This document shows, one piece after another, positions 37,189 through 47,386 of a DNA stretch of 64,000 bases. The position numbers and the translations under genes were made by a program. Source of the stretch: JANXQG01 sp963719885 (GTDB lineage Bacteria > Planctomycetota > Planctomycetia > Pirellulales > Thermoguttaceae); contig CAVRDP010000031.1 in NCBI GenBank assembly GCA_963719885.1, positions 124,001-188,000 of the forward strand, in the 5' to 3' direction. The notes under the pieces are model-generated. The model did not search any database. It was not told the DNA's origin and saw nothing but the letters and a program-made list of their open reading frames with translations. Numbering within the stretch: the first letter of the stretch is position 1; each line of letters starts with the position of its first letter.

Positions 37189-40100
37189 GGCTGCGGATCT
37201 CCGTCCGATTCCAATGGGGAAGGGGTGGTGTCTGCCGGCGTCGGCAGCCGTACAGTCCTCCCAAGCAGCATCAGCAAGAGCGCCGGCAGGCCGAGCAAAA
37301 GAATGTTGACCAGCAGAATAACCGAGGAAAAGAACCGGCGCATGCGCGGCGTGGAGAACACCGGCAGTTCGCTGATGCCGATGATGACGTAAAAGAACAC
37401 CGGCGTGAGGAAGATGCCGAACAAGGTCACGCCGAACATGCCGCTGAAGACGGCGACCCCCAGCGAGCGGCGCATCTCTGCCCCGGCCCCCGAAGCGGTC
37501 ATTAAAGGGATGACCCCGAAGATGAAGGCGAACGAGGTCATGAGTATCGGCCGCAAGCGCAGCCGCGAGGCCTCCTTCGTGGCCTCGAATGCCGAGCGGC
37601 CCTCCAGGTGCAACTGCTTGGCATACTCGACCACGAGGATCGCGTTCTTGCACGCCAACCCGACCAGCACGACCAGGCCGATCTGCACGAAGATGTTGAC
37701 GTCGCGGTTCGTGAAGAGGACGCCGGCCGCGGAACAGAGCAGGCACAAGGGCACGACCAGGATCACCGCCAGCGGCAACGACCAGCTCTCGTACAGCGCC
37801 GACAAGGCCAGGAACACGCTCACGATGGCCAGGAAGAAGACGTAAATCGACGTGTCGCCCACCCGTTTCTGCAGGAACATGAGCTCGGTCCAGTCCGCGT
37901 TCATGGAAAGGGGCAAGGTTTCGCCCGCGATGCGGTCGATGGTCTTGATGGCCTCGCCCGTGCTGGTGCCGGTCTCGATGTTGCCGCTGACGGAAGCTGC
38001 CGCGTACAGGTTATATCGCGGCACGGCAATCGGGCCGGCAATCTCCCGCGGGTGGACCAGAGTGCCCAGGAGGACCATCCGCCCGAACAGGTTTCGGACC
38101 TGGAACAGGTTGAGGTCTTCCACGCGGTCGCGATAGGTCCCGTCGGCCTGGACCGTGACCTGCCAGTGACGGCCGAAATCGTTGTAACTGTTGACGTAGC
38201 TCGAGCCCATGAGGATATCCAAGGTCTGGTTCACGTCGGTCAGCGATACGCCCAGCGATGCGGCCTTGTCGCGGTCGATGTCGAGGAAAAGCTGCGGCAT
38301 CTTGGAGCGGAACTGCGTGGTCACCCGGCTCAGCCCCGGCACCTTGTTCAGTTTTCGGATCAGGCCGTCGGTCTGCTGTTGCAAGGCCACCAGGCCGAGG
38401 TCGCCGCGGTCCTCGACGACGAACTTGAACCCGCCGGCAGTGCCCAGGCCCGGGATCGCCGAGGCCCCCAGCACCGTAAACTGGGCCTCCGGGACCTGCT
38501 CGGCACAGGCCTTGTTGAAGTGTTTCATGATCGCCGTGTCGCGCAGCTCCGGCTTTTGCCGCTCGTCGAAGGGGGCCAGGACGATGAACATCGAGGCAAA
38601 ATTGGAACTGTTCGCTTGCAACAGGAACGAACTGCCCGCGAAGGCCACCGTGTGCGCGATGCCGGGGATGCCGGGATAGCGTTTGCGATCGTTGGGGTCG
38701 CCGCGGGCGATCTTCTGGATCTTGGCGACGACCGCCATGGTGCGTTCCAAGGACGCCGAGTCGGGCAGTTGGATATTGGCGATCAGCCGGCCTTGGTCCT
38801 GTTGCGGAATGAACCCGGTCGGCGCCCTTTGAAACGTTACGTAGGTCAGTGCCAGCAAACCGCCATAGACCACCAAGACGACGAGGCTCACGCGCAACAA
38901 TCCGCCGACTGAATAAGCATAGCCCGAGGACATCCGGTCGAAGTAGTGGTTGAACTTGCGAAAGGACCAACCCAGGACGCGGTTCACCGGCCCGATGATC
39001 AGCCAACCGAGGATGCCGCCGGCCACGCCGCCGGGGATGAAGAAAACAGCCATCAGGCCCCAGGAAGGCCAGGCCGCGGGCAGGCCGAAATGCCCGGCCA
39101 GGAATTTCCGCTCCAACCAAACCGTGAGCACTCCCCCCACTACGGCGAAGATCCACCATGGCAAGGCCTCGCGGTGGAGTTCGTGGGACGCGTGTCCCTG
39201 TAGGGTGGGACCAGATTGCGTAGCAAGTGCAGGCCCACCATCTTTGCTCTCCGCTCCTTTCTCCTCACCCGTTCCTTGCTCTCCGCTACCCAAAACATGC
39301 CTAGCCCGGCTACGCCGGGCTGTAGGCATTCCACCCTCGATTGTTCCCTGCTCCCTGCTTCCCGCTCTCTCTTCGGTCTTGAACAACAATACGGCCCGCG
39401 ACGGGGTCATGGTAATGGCGTTGATCGCGGAAATGACCGTGGAGACGGAAATCGTCAAGGCGAACTGGCGGAAGAATTGGCCCGTGATGCCGCTGATGAA
39501 TGCGCACGGCACGAAAACCGCGCACAGCACCACGGCCACCGCGACGATCGGTCCGGTGACTTCTTCCATGGCCTTGATGGTGGCCGTGCGAACGTCGTAG
39601 CCGCGGGCGAGCATCCGTTCGATGTTTTCCAGGACCACGATGGCGTCGTCCACGACAATGCCGATGGTCAGCACCAGTCCGAACAGCGAGATGTTGTTCA
39701 AGCTGAAGTTCATGGCGGCCATGATGGCGAAAGTGCCGATGATCGAGACGGGCACGTCGATCATGGGCAAGATCATCGCTTTCCAGTCCTGGAGGAAGAT
39801 CAGCACCACCAGGCCGACCAGGGCCACGGCCTCCAACATGGTGATCACGACGTCCTGGACCGATTCGCGAATGAAGGGCGTCGTATCGTAGCCGATGGCA
39901 TAATCCAGCCCGTCCGGGAAACGCGTCTTCAGCTCCTCCATCTTCTTGCGGACGGCGTCGGCACAATCCAGCGCGTTGGCGTCGGGACGTTGGTAGACGC
40001 TGAGGCCTACGGACGGCTGCCCATCGAAGCTGCACGACATGTTGTAATTTTGCGCGCCCAGTTCGATGCGGGCCACGTCGCGGAGGCGGACGACGCCGAA

Positions 40101-41270
40101 CGATACCTGGCCTGGCCCGCGGTCCCGTGTTACGCCGTTGCTTACGCCGATCGTGGCGGTCGCCGAACTGCCCGTCATTGCACCTCCGCCGGTCGAGCCG
40201 CCGCCGCCCGACGTTGCGCCGCCGCCGGTGGTTGCGCCGCCGCCCGTGGTGACGCCACCCGCGGTGTCAGTGCTGGTAGTCGTCGCGCCGCCCGTGGCCG
40301 TGCCGCCGCTCGTCGAGAGAGAGTCGCTTGTGGAACCGTCCGCCGTTCCATCGCCCGCCGTCCCGGCGGATTCTGTCCCCGCGGATGCAGTGGAGGAGGA
40401 GCCGGCGGCGCCATTGGGCAGGCCGAAATTGCCTTTGGCCGGCGCCGCCATGGTCGTGCTGGCCGACGGCGGCGGGGAACTCATGCCGGCCTTGACGATG
40501 ATCTCGCCGAACTGCTCCGGCGTGTTGAGCCGGCCCAAGGTGTTGATGGGCAGTTCGAAGGCCTGTCCCACCGACCCCGAGTACAGGGTGCCCGCCGGCG
40601 GCTGGCCGACCCAACCCGCCGGGGCGTCGAGGTTCTGATTGCGGATGGCGTTGGCGACGTCCACCGCCGTAATATTGCAAGCCGCCATCTTCTGCGGATT
40701 GAGCCAGCAGCGGATGCTGTAGTCGCGCTCGCCTTGGTAGGTGATGTCCGACACGCCGGGCACCCGCAAGAGCTCGTCCCGGACGTTGATCGTGGCGTAG
40801 TTGCTGAGGTAGATGTCGTCGTAGCGGCCGTTGGTGCAAAAGAAGTTCACGATCATGAGAATGTCGGGCGTCTTCTTGCGGATCGTGATTCCCTGGTTTT
40901 GGACCTCGGTCGGCAACTGCGGCATGGCCAGGGCCACGCGGTTCTGCACCTTGACCACCGCCGTATTCAGGTCGGTGCCGATATCGAAGGTGACCGTCAA
41001 GGAGTACGTGCCGTCGTTGCCCGAATTCGACGACATGTAGAGCATGCCCTCGACGCCGTTGACCTGTTGCTCGATGGGCGCGCCGACCGTGTCGGCCACG
41101 ACCTGGGCGCTGGCGCCCGGATAGCTGATCGAGATGCTCACGCCCGGCGGCGTGATTCGCGGGTACTGTGCGATCGGCAGGAAGAGGAGCGAGATCCCGC
41201 CGATCAGGGTGATGACCACGGAGAGCACCGTGGCGAAGATCGGGCGGTCGATGAAGAATCGCGAGATCAT
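37185..41270 (-). CDS. RND efflux permease, HAE1 family (first permease)
   Basis: About 1361 residues, longer than the usual ~1040. It begins MISRFFIDRPIFATVLSV, contains QNRVALAMPQLP and the TM4 relay GIVVDDAIVVLENIERM. Extra length comes from a ~100-residue Ser/Thr/Gly/Ala-rich insert before VVRLRDVARIELG, and a ~70-residue insert (about residues 627-697) encoded by three palindromic DNA elements and a short tandem repeat. It also has the ALPWWIF hydrophobic insert shared with the second permease. The start overlaps the adaptor gene stop by four bases (ATGA). An apparent fusion to the adaptor is due to a frameshift near 41345. Confidence 0.9.
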   Translation of the reverse strand: MISRFFIDRPIFATVLSVVITLIGGISLLFLPIAQYPRITPPGVSISISYPGASAQVVADTVGAPIEQQVNGVEGMLYMSSNSGNDGTYSLTVTFDIGTDLNTAVVKVQNRVALAMPQLPTEVQNQGITIRKKTPDILMIVNFFCTNGRYDDIYLSNYATINVRDELLRVPGVSDITYQGERDYSIRCWLNPQKMAACNITAVDVANAIRNQNLDAPAGWVGQPPAGTLYSGSVGQAFELPINTLGRLNTPEQFGEIIVKAGMSSPPPSASTTMAAPAKGNFGLPNGAAGSSSTASAGTESAGTAGDGTADGSTSDSLSTSGGTATGGATTTSTDTAGGVTTGGGATTGGGATSGGGGSTGGGAMTGSSATATIGVSNGVTRDRGPGQVSFGVVRLRDVARIELGAQNYNMSCSFDGQPSVGLSVYQRPDANALDCADAVRKKMEELKTRFPDGLDYAIGYDTTPFIRESVQDVVITMLEAVALVGLVVLIFLQDWKAMILPMIDVPVSIIGTFAIMAAMNFSLNNISLFGLVLTIGIVVDDAIVVLENIERMLARGYDVRTATIKAMEEVTGPIVAVAVVLCAVFVPCAFISGITGQFFRQFALTISVSTVISAINAITMTPSRAVLLFKTEERAGSREQGTIEGGMPTARRSRARHVLGSGEQGTGEEKGAESKDGGPALATQSGPTLQGHASHELHREALPWWIFAVVGGVLTVWLERKFLAGHFGLPAAWPSWGLMAVFFIPGGVAGGILGWLIIGPVNRVLGWSFRKFNHYFDRMSSGYAYSVGGLLRVSLVVLVVYGGLLALTYVTFQRAPTGFIPQQDQGRLIANIQLPDSASLERTMAVVAKIQKIARGDPNDRKRYPGIPGIAHTVAFAGSSFLLQANSSNFASMFIVLAPFDERQKPELRDTAIMKHFNKACAEQVPEAQFTVLGASAIPGLGTAGGFKFVVEDRGDLGLVALQQQTDGLIRKLNKVPGLSRVTTQFRSKMPQLFLDIDRDKAASLGVSLTDVNQTLDILMGSSYVNSYNDFGRHWQVTVQADGTYRDRVEDLNLFQVRNLFGRMVLLGTLVHPREIAGPIAVPRYNLYAAASVSGNIETGTSTGEAIKTIDRIAGETLPLSMNADWTELMFLQKRVGDTSIYVFFLAIVSVFLALSALYESWSLPLAVILVVPLCLLCSAAGVLFTNRDVNIFVQIGLVVLVGLACKNAILVVEYAKQLHLEGRSAFEATKEASRLRLRPILMTSFAFIFGVIPLMTASGAGAEMRRSLGVAVFSGMFGVTLFGIFLTPVFFYVIIGISELPVFSTPRMRRFFSSVILLVNILLLGLPALLLMLLGRTVRLPTPADTTPSPLESDGDPQP
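39185..39330. repeat. cluster of palindromic elements inside an RND permease gene
   Basis: Three hairpins in a row: GGGACGCGTGTCCC (39185-39198); GGTGGGACC ... GGCCCACC (39204-39239); and ATGCCTA..GCCCGGC..GCCGGGC..TAGGCAT (39297-39329). Short repeats of the TCCCTGCTCCC type follow to about 39365. The reading frame stays open across all of them. The second matches the element at 1191 and the third resembles the ackA element. Confidence 0.75.
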
Positions 41271-42734
41271 TTCTTCGCCTGCGGCGCAGCCTCGACTTGC
41301 CCGCCAAGCGACGGCATCGGCCGGGGGTCCGGCTTGACTTCCATTTGCGCGGACTTGCTGGATCGCGCCCACCACGACCCAATCGTCCGGCTTGATTCCC
41401 TCTTCCGGCTTCGTTCCCTCTTCCACCACGCGGAGACCGTCTTCCTGCAAGGCGCCCGTCTTGATACTGCGGGTCTGGATTTTATTCTGCGCATCGAGGA
41501 CGTAAATGTACTTGAGTCCCTGATCGGACTGGATGGCCCGATCGATGATCAGCAGGGCTTTATGCGGTTGGCCGATCGGCAGCCGGACGCGGACGAACAT
41601 GCCCGGTGAAAAAAGCCGGGGAACGTGCCCCCGACCAGGGGTACCTGGTGCCCGGGTCGCGACGCCTGGCGCGGAAGCCTTGTCCGCGGAGACGGCCTTT
41701 TCTGCGGGGGAAGCCTTTCCCGAGGACGAATCCTTCGTTCCCGCTGCGGTGGAAGCCTTGCCCTCCGGAACCAGCGGGGGGTTCGGGAATACGCCGCGCA
41801 TCGTGATGCTTCCCGTCGTGGAGTTTACCTGGTTGTTGACGAAGTTGATCGTTGCCTTGTGCGGGAAACCATCCTCGTTTTGCAATCCGAACGTGATGGA
41901 AAGGTCTCCCTCCGCCACCGGTGTGATCTTGCCTTCCGAAATCGCCTTGCGGATCCGCAGCAAGGTCGATTCATCCATGTCGAAATACACGTACATCGGG
42001 TCCAGCGACACGACTGTAGTCAAGAGCGTCTGGTCCTGGTTCACCAAATTCCCGAGGGTCAGGTAATAGCGACTGACCTTGCCGTCGACGGGGGACACGA
42101 CGTGCGTGAACTCTTTGTTCAACTTGTAGACTTCCAGGCTCTTGACTTGAGCATCCACTCGGGCCTTGGCTTCGACGACAGCCGCCTTATATTGGTCCAG
42201 GGCCTGCTCGCTGACGGCGCCGGGCGTAGTCTTCGAGAGGGCCACGTAGCGTTCCAAAGTGGTTTTCGCCAGATCGAGTTGCGCCTCGTCGAGCTTGACC
42301 TGACTGTTGGCCTGGTCAAACTGCGCCTGGTACGGGCGAGGATCGATCAAGAACAAGAGGTCCCCTTTCTTGACTTCCGATCCCTCCTTAAAGGCATACC
42401 CATTCGACTCTGCCGCCGATTCCTTGGCCCGGTCCCCTGCCTGCGTCTCCGGTCCCTCATTAACGGCCTTCGGCACCGGCACCAAGTAACCGGTAACCCG
42501 CGCGATGATATTGACCGAGTCGACGGCGTTCGTTCGGCCGGTGAAGTCCACGTAGTCGGTGACGACCCGTTGCACGGGATGGCTCACCGGCACGACGGGA
42601 AGATCGGCCGTTCCCGCGTCACGGCTCTTCGGCTTGCAGCCCACGGCTGCGACCGTGAACAGGAGAGCGAAGAGAACCACAATGGCCCTCCTTTGGCAAC
42701 CCGCAACGCGAGCGCGGCAATTCCATTCGTCCAT
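41267..42734 (-). CDS. RND periplasmic adaptor (membrane fusion) lipoprotein, frameshifted
   Basis: The periplasmic adaptor that links the RND permeases to an outer-membrane channel. A lipoprotein signal (LLFTVAAVGC) follows a GAGG ribosome site. Family landmarks are DFTGRTNAVDSVNIIARVTGY (in part), the alpha-hairpin with LDEAQLDLAKTTLERYV, and the barrel end FSPGMFVRVRLPIG. The frame shifts near 41345: the plus-one reading ends MEVKPDPRPMPSLGG...APQAKK, a normal adaptor tail whose TGA overlaps the permease ATG. A low-complexity Ala/Ser/Lys segment around residue 340 contains a palindromic element. Confidence 0.87.
41634..41649. repeat. covarying mini-hairpin, copy 1 (in RND adaptor)
   Basis: ACCAGG-GGTA-CCTGGT, preceded by CG and followed by GCCC, with an outer CCC/GGG stem. 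Two other copies at 48273 and 49709 keep the loop and flanks but swap the inner base pairs. Confidence 0.6.
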
Positions 42735-43255
42735 GTTCTATCCTCTTTGACCAAACATCGTGGATTTTCGATCACGCAGCATGCGTGCAATTCTACGGAT
42801 ACGCCAGGGGACAGGCAATGTTGCCGCTTGGAATCGGCGGATTCTGCCGATCGTACATCGCTTTGGGGGATGCGGCGACATACGATTTGGGAATCGTTTT
42901 CGTGAATCTGCCCGCCGCCGCAAATTTTTCAATAGAATTCAATCAATTGCCCTTGACCCCCGACGCCGCCTGAGGTAATTAACCGCCCTCTTCATTTGCA
43001 TTCGCCCAGACTTTTCAGAAAGCTCGTCGCTATTGACCTCGTATCCGGAGATTACCTGACAAAACCCGAGTTGGACGGCGCCAGAATCCGGTCGATTGCC
43101 GGTTTTTCAGGTGTCCTCCGGATTCGAACGCGGGCCGGGATAGGCCCGAGAGGCCGCTCAAGCTGAATGTGGGAAGAGTGATTTCGCGGCCGGCCGTTGT
43201 TCCGGTTGAAAATTGGCGCTTGTCGCATGGATCATCAAGGAAAAGGAGAATCGTT
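42735..43255. other. intergenic region between divergent adaptor and secretin genes
   Basis: About 520 bases with no credible coding potential. It must hold the promoters for the leftward efflux operon and the rightward secretin. No regulator gene of the TetR or MarR type is next to the pump genes. Confidence 0.4.
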
Positions 43256-46200
43256 TTGAAGACGACCCAACGAATTCTTGTCGGCTGGATGGCAGTCGCG
43301 ATGAGTATTTCAGCGGGCTTCGCTAAGGCCGGCCTGCCTGATGGTTTGGCGCTTGCTCTCATGGGCGGCGCCGCTTTGGGGCAGCAGGAAGGTCCGGGTT
43401 CGATCTTCTCGGGCTTCAGTTCCAACCGGCAAGCGCCGCCTACCGATCCGTTTGCAGCGCGGGGTGCAACCTCGGCCCCCGATGCCAACGGCGTGACAAG
43501 GCTCCCGCCCACCGGCGGAGAGCAGTTGCAGGCGCCGCCGACCGGCTACACCAACGACTTGTCGCTTCCCTCTCAGACCGGCCCCTATCCGTATCCCGGC
43601 CCCTCGGCCCCGCAAGGTCCGGCCGGGTACCATGTACCCATGGTCGATGGAAATAGGGCCCGCAGCGATGACTTGCTGCGCAAGGCCCGCCTGGCCCTGG
43701 CCGTAACCGACGTGCAGCGCGCCCGCAACTTGGTGGCCCAGGCCCGGCAGGAGCAAATCCACTACGCGCCCAATGAAGACTGCCCCGAGCGGGTCGAAGC
43801 GGCAATCGCCAAGTTCGTTGAAGTCAACCGCTTGGACCGCAGCACGGAAGAAAACCGCAAGACCTACGCGCGGATGCTCATGGAGCAATCCGAGGCCTTG
43901 TTGCAATGGGGCGAGTTGGAGGAGGCCGACAAGCTCGCCGCCCTGTCCGTCGGGCAGCACGTGACCTACGGTCCGTTCGACGCCAAGCCGGACGACCTCT
44001 TGCGGCGGATTACCGCCTTGCGACAACAGAACAATCCGGCCGGTCTCCGCCAGAGCGACGATCGCTATGCCGGCCCGGGCACCGTGTACTCACGGTCGGC
44101 GGTCGGCCCCTCGCTGGCGGGAAGGCAACAAGCCGTCGAACTGATGCGGCAGATCCGCGCGGCCTTGGCCGCGGGACAAATCGACAAGGCGACCTATCTC
44201 TGCCGCCAACTCGATGCCCTGCGAATTCCGGAAAATGCCTTCGGGCCGGGCGAAGACCGTCCGGGACTGGTCTTCCAGGACGTTCACCAGGCGATCGCCC
44301 GCAGCGCTGCGGGCGTGGTGCAGGCCGGAGGCGTCAGTCAGCCGAATCCGGGAGTCCAATCGCTCGTTTACGATCCGTCGCGCGATCCCACGCGCAACGT
44401 CCAGGCTCAGCAAGTGGAGCCGATTCCGTCGCCGCCCACGGACCCGGCAGTTCCTTCGGGCGGCCCACCGGGCACGGGCGACGCGGCGCACCCGTCGCCG
44501 GGTTACAGTCTGTTCCAACAGGGTGTCGTGGCCTTGAAGGCCCGCGATCGCGACCGCGCGTTGCAGCTCTTCCGCCAGGCGTCTGCCTATAGCAACGACC
44601 TGGACCCGGCCACGGCGGCCAGGCTTCAGGACCATCTTTCGCTGCTTTCCGCGCCGCGGCCCGCAAGCGGGTACCCGGCAACCGGCTACCCCGGTCCGTC
44701 AGCCCCGGCGGCTTCGCCCGTCGACGAGGCCGTCGCCGCACAGAACGCCTTGCTCAAGCAGGTCTACGCCGACGTCAATCATCACGAGGCCGAAGCCAGG
44801 AAAATGCTCGAAAAAGACCCCAAGGGGGCCTTGGCGTTGTTGCAGGAAACGCGCAAGAGGGTCGAATCGGCCGGGCTGGCAGCGGACAAGCGCGACCAGT
44901 TCTTGCGGCGGCTGGACCGGGCGATGGCCGACACGCAGCATTATATCGAGCAGAACCGCCCGCGGATCGAACTGGATGCAAAGAACGATGCCGTCCGCAA
45001 AGATCTGACGCCTCGAGGCCAATATGAAGCTGCAAACGCAGCAAAAGCTGGCCGAATTGGTCGACCAGTACAACCGGCTCATTCAGGACCAGCGTTTCGA
45101 GGAGGCGGAAGTCGTCGCCAAACGCGCCCAGGAACTCGCGCCGCACGAGATGGTCACCAGCCTCATGGTGACCAAGATCAAGATCATGCGCAATCTGGAC
45201 CGCGACCAGCGGATCAAAGAAAGAAAGAGGATGCCTTTGCAGACGCCATGATCGACGTTAGCGAGGCTGCCATACCCACAAGCGACCCCTACACCATGCC
45301 CGACGCCAAGCACTGGAAAGACATGACCGGCCGGCGGCAGCGGCGGGCCCAGGAAATGGGTCGTCGCCACCGTAGTGAAAAGGAGATCGAGATCGAGAAG
45401 AAACTCCTCACGCCGGTGAACTATTCCTGCCGCAACCGTCCCCTGGGCGAAGTGCTCAACCAGTTGGCCAAGCTGGTCAACGTGAACATCTACCTCGACG
45501 ACGACGGCTTGCGGGAGGAAGGGTTGTCGCCCGATACGCCCGTCACGTTGGAACTGGCCAGCGACATCCAATTGAAGAGCTATCTCAATCTGATCCTGGA
45601 GAAGCATCACCTCTGTTACATTATCAAGGACGAGGTGTTGAACATCACCAGCGAGACGAAGAAGGGCGACCGCGTCTACCAGCAGGTCTATGCAGTGGGC
45701 GACCTGGTGATGCCGATTCCGAACTTCGTCGCCAGCCCGCGGATGGGACTGGCCGGCGCATTGCACGACGCCATGGGCAACGCGGTGGGCAGCAGCGGCG
45801 GGTTCGGCACGAGTACGACCCCGCTGCAGGTGTCCCGGAATGAAGCTCGGCAGAACGGCGGTACCGCGTTGAACCCGGCGGTGATGGCCAACTTTGCCGG
45901 GCCTGCCCGCGGCAATCAGCCGGCGGGCGGCGGCCCTGGGGGCGCCGGCGGCGGCACCGCCGCCGATTTCGACACGCTGATCGATCTGATCACGCAGACC
46001 GTGTCGCCGGCGACGTGGGACCATAACGGCGGCAAGGGCAATATCGCCGCCTCGCCCACCAACTTGAGCCTGGTGGTCAGCCAGACGCAGGAAGTTCACG
46101 AGCAGATCGTCGATCTCCTGGAGCAGTTGCGGCGGATGCAGGACTTGCAGGTCACGATCGAGGTCCGCTTCATCACGCTCAGCGACAGTTTCTTCGAGCG

Positions 46201-47197
46201 GATCGGCGTCGACTTCGACTTCAACATCAAGAGCAACAACCTCAACAATGCGACGGCGGCCGGCTTCTCGGCCCCGGCAGTGAACGCGCAGGGCACCCTG
46301 TCGCCGGTGTACAACGGCAACGGCCCCAACGTTTCCATCCCCGGTCTGCAGAACCTCACCGCCACCCCGGCCCAGGCCGGACTTTTCACCACGGACTTGA
46401 GCATCCCCTTCCAACAAGGCAGCTATGCCCTGGCGGTGCCGCAGTTCGGCGGTTTCGACCCCACGACGAATGCCGGCGCCACGGTGGGATTCGCGATCCT
46501 CAGCGACATCGAGGCCTACTTCTTCATCACTGCCGCGCAGGCCGACAAGCGATCGAATGTCCTCCAGGCGCCGAAGGTCACGTTGTTCAACGGGCAGCAG
46601 GCCTTCGTGTCCGACACGTCGCAAACGCCGTTCGTGATCAGCGTGATCCCCGTCGTGGGCGACTTCGCCGCCGCGCAACAGCCGGTGATCGTCGTGCTCT
46701 CGGAAGGCACGTTCATGACCGTGCAGGCCGTAGTCTCCAACGACCGCCGCTACGTGCGATTGACGGTTGTCCCCTTCTTCAGCAAGATCGGCGACGTGCA
46801 GACCTTCACCTTCCAGGGAACCGATACGACGACGCAAAATACCACGCGCAACGGCATCGTCGATCAGGCCAAGGGCCTGTTCAACGACAATAGTAACCAG
46901 CAGACGACATCGCACTCCGGCGTGTCGGTGCAGTTGCCGACCTTCTCGTTCGTTACCGTGACGACGACGGTCAGCGTGCCCGACGGCGGCACGGTCCTCT
47001 TGGGCGGCATAAAGCGACTGAGCGAAGGCCGCAGCGAATACGGCGTGCCGATCCTCGACAAGATACCCTATCTGGACCGCTTGTTCAAAAACGTGGGCAT
47101 CGGCCGCGACACCTCCAGCCTGATGATGATGGTCACGCCGCGAATCATCATCCAGGAAGAGGAAGAAGACAAGATGGGCGTGAACGTGGGACCGTAA
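43256..47197 (+). CDS. type II/III secretion-system secretin with long TPR-like N-terminal region, frameshifted
   Basis: About 1313 residues. A TTG start (43256) with AAGGAG seven bases upstream gives a signal-peptide-like N-terminus (TTQRILVGWMAVAMSISAG). Residues ~150-640 are helical repeats with proline-rich linkers. The C-terminal ~350 residues form a secretin domain: VTIEVRFITLSDSFF, LQAPKVTLFNGQQAFV, VPDGGTVLLGGIKR, and GVPILDKIPYLDRLF. Two compensating shifts at about 45015 and 45225 hide a natural segment (LAELVDQYNRLIQDQRFEEA) that continues the repeat region. It probably forms an outer-membrane gate for secretion or pili; no other secretion genes are adjacent. Confidence 0.85.
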   Translation: MKTTQRILVGWMAVAMSISAGFAKAGLPDGLALALMGGAALGQQEGPGSIFSGFSSNRQAPPTDPFAARGATSAPDANGVTRLPPTGGEQLQAPPTGYTNDLSLPSQTGPYPYPGPSAPQGPAGYHVPMVDGNRARSDDLLRKARLALAVTDVQRARNLVAQARQEQIHYAPNEDCPERVEAAIAKFVEVNRLDRSTEENRKTYARMLMEQSEALLQWGELEEADKLAALSVGQHVTYGPFDAKPDDLLRRITALRQQNNPAGLRQSDDRYAGPGTVYSRSAVGPSLAGRQQAVELMRQIRAALAAGQIDKATYLCRQLDALRIPENAFGPGEDRPGLVFQDVHQAIARSAAGVVQAGGVSQPNPGVQSLVYDPSRDPTRNVQAQQVEPIPSPPTDPAVPSGGPPGTGDAAHPSPGYSLFQQGVVALKARDRDRALQLFRQASAYSNDLDPATAARLQDHLSLLSAPRPASGYPATGYPGPSAPAASPVDEAVAAQNALLKQVYADVNHHEAEARKMLEKDPKGALALLQETRKRVESAGLAADKRDQFLRRLDRAMADTQHYIEQNRPRIELDAKNDAVRKDLTPRGQYEAANAAKAGRIGRPVQPAHSGPAFRGGGSRRQTRPGTRAARDGHQPHGDQDQDHAQSGPRPADQRKKEDAFADAMIDVSEAAIPTSDPYTMPDAKHWKDMTGRRQRRAQEMGRRHRSEKEIEIEKKLLTPVNYSCRNRPLGEVLNQLAKLVNVNIYLDDDGLREEGLSPDTPVTLELASDIQLKSYLNLILEKHHLCYIIKDEVLNITSETKKGDRVYQQVYAVGDLVMPIPNFVASPRMGLAGALHDAMGNAVGSSGGFGTSTTPLQVSRNEARQNGGTALNPAVMANFAGPARGNQPAGGGPGGAGGGTAADFDTLIDLITQTVSPATWDHNGGKGNIAASPTNLSLVVSQTQEVHEQIVDLLEQLRRMQDLQVTIEVRFITLSDSFFERIGVDFDFNIKSNNLNNATAAGFSAPAVNAQGTLSPVYNGNGPNVSIPGLQNLTATPAQAGLFTTDLSIPFQQGSYALAVPQFGGFDPTTNAGATVGFAILSDIEAYFFITAAQADKRSNVLQAPKVTLFNGQQAFVSDTSQTPFVISVIPVVGDFAAAQQPVIVVLSEGTFMTVQAVVSNDRRYVRLTVVPFFSKIGDVQTFTFQGTDTTTQNTTRNGIVDQAKGLFNDNSNQQTTSHSGVSVQLPTFSFVTVTTTVSVPDGGTVLLGGIKRLSEGRSEYGVPILDKIPYLDRLFKNVGIGRDTSSLMMMVTPRIIIQEEEEDKMGVNVGP

Positions 47198-47322
47198 ACG
47201 GCCCAGAGGCTATTCGAGACGCCGAATTACAACCGAAGCTCTCCGGTGTGGTTTCTCCTCCCGGAGCCGTCGCCGGCCCATCCCCCCCGGGCCGGCGATG
47301 GCCGTTTCTTGGGAGAAAGAGA

Positions 47323-47377
47323 GTGCTTAGTTCTTAGAACTTAGTTCTTAGTTCCCTAAGTTCTAAGTTCTAAGCAC
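47323..47377. terminator. 22-bp inverted repeat between convergent genes
   Basis: GTGCTTAGTTCTTAGAACTTAG (47323-47344, given here as GTGCTTAG...AACTTAG) and its near-complement (47356-47377) flank an 11-base loop. It is built from repeated TTAGTTC/TTAGAAC units. Placed between the secretin and the convergent sigma factor, it may end both transcripts. Confidence 0.6.
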
Positions 47378-47386
47378 TTCCTGCCT

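Noticed and set aside
33649..37746. 1365-codon reading of the second RND permease.
   Set aside because: The first ~186 codons are antiparallel noise over the end of the first permease; the family start is at 37188.
43118..43140. GGATTCGAACGC, reminiscent of a tRNA T-arm.
   Set aside because: No acceptor stem, D-arm or anticodon arm can be formed around it.
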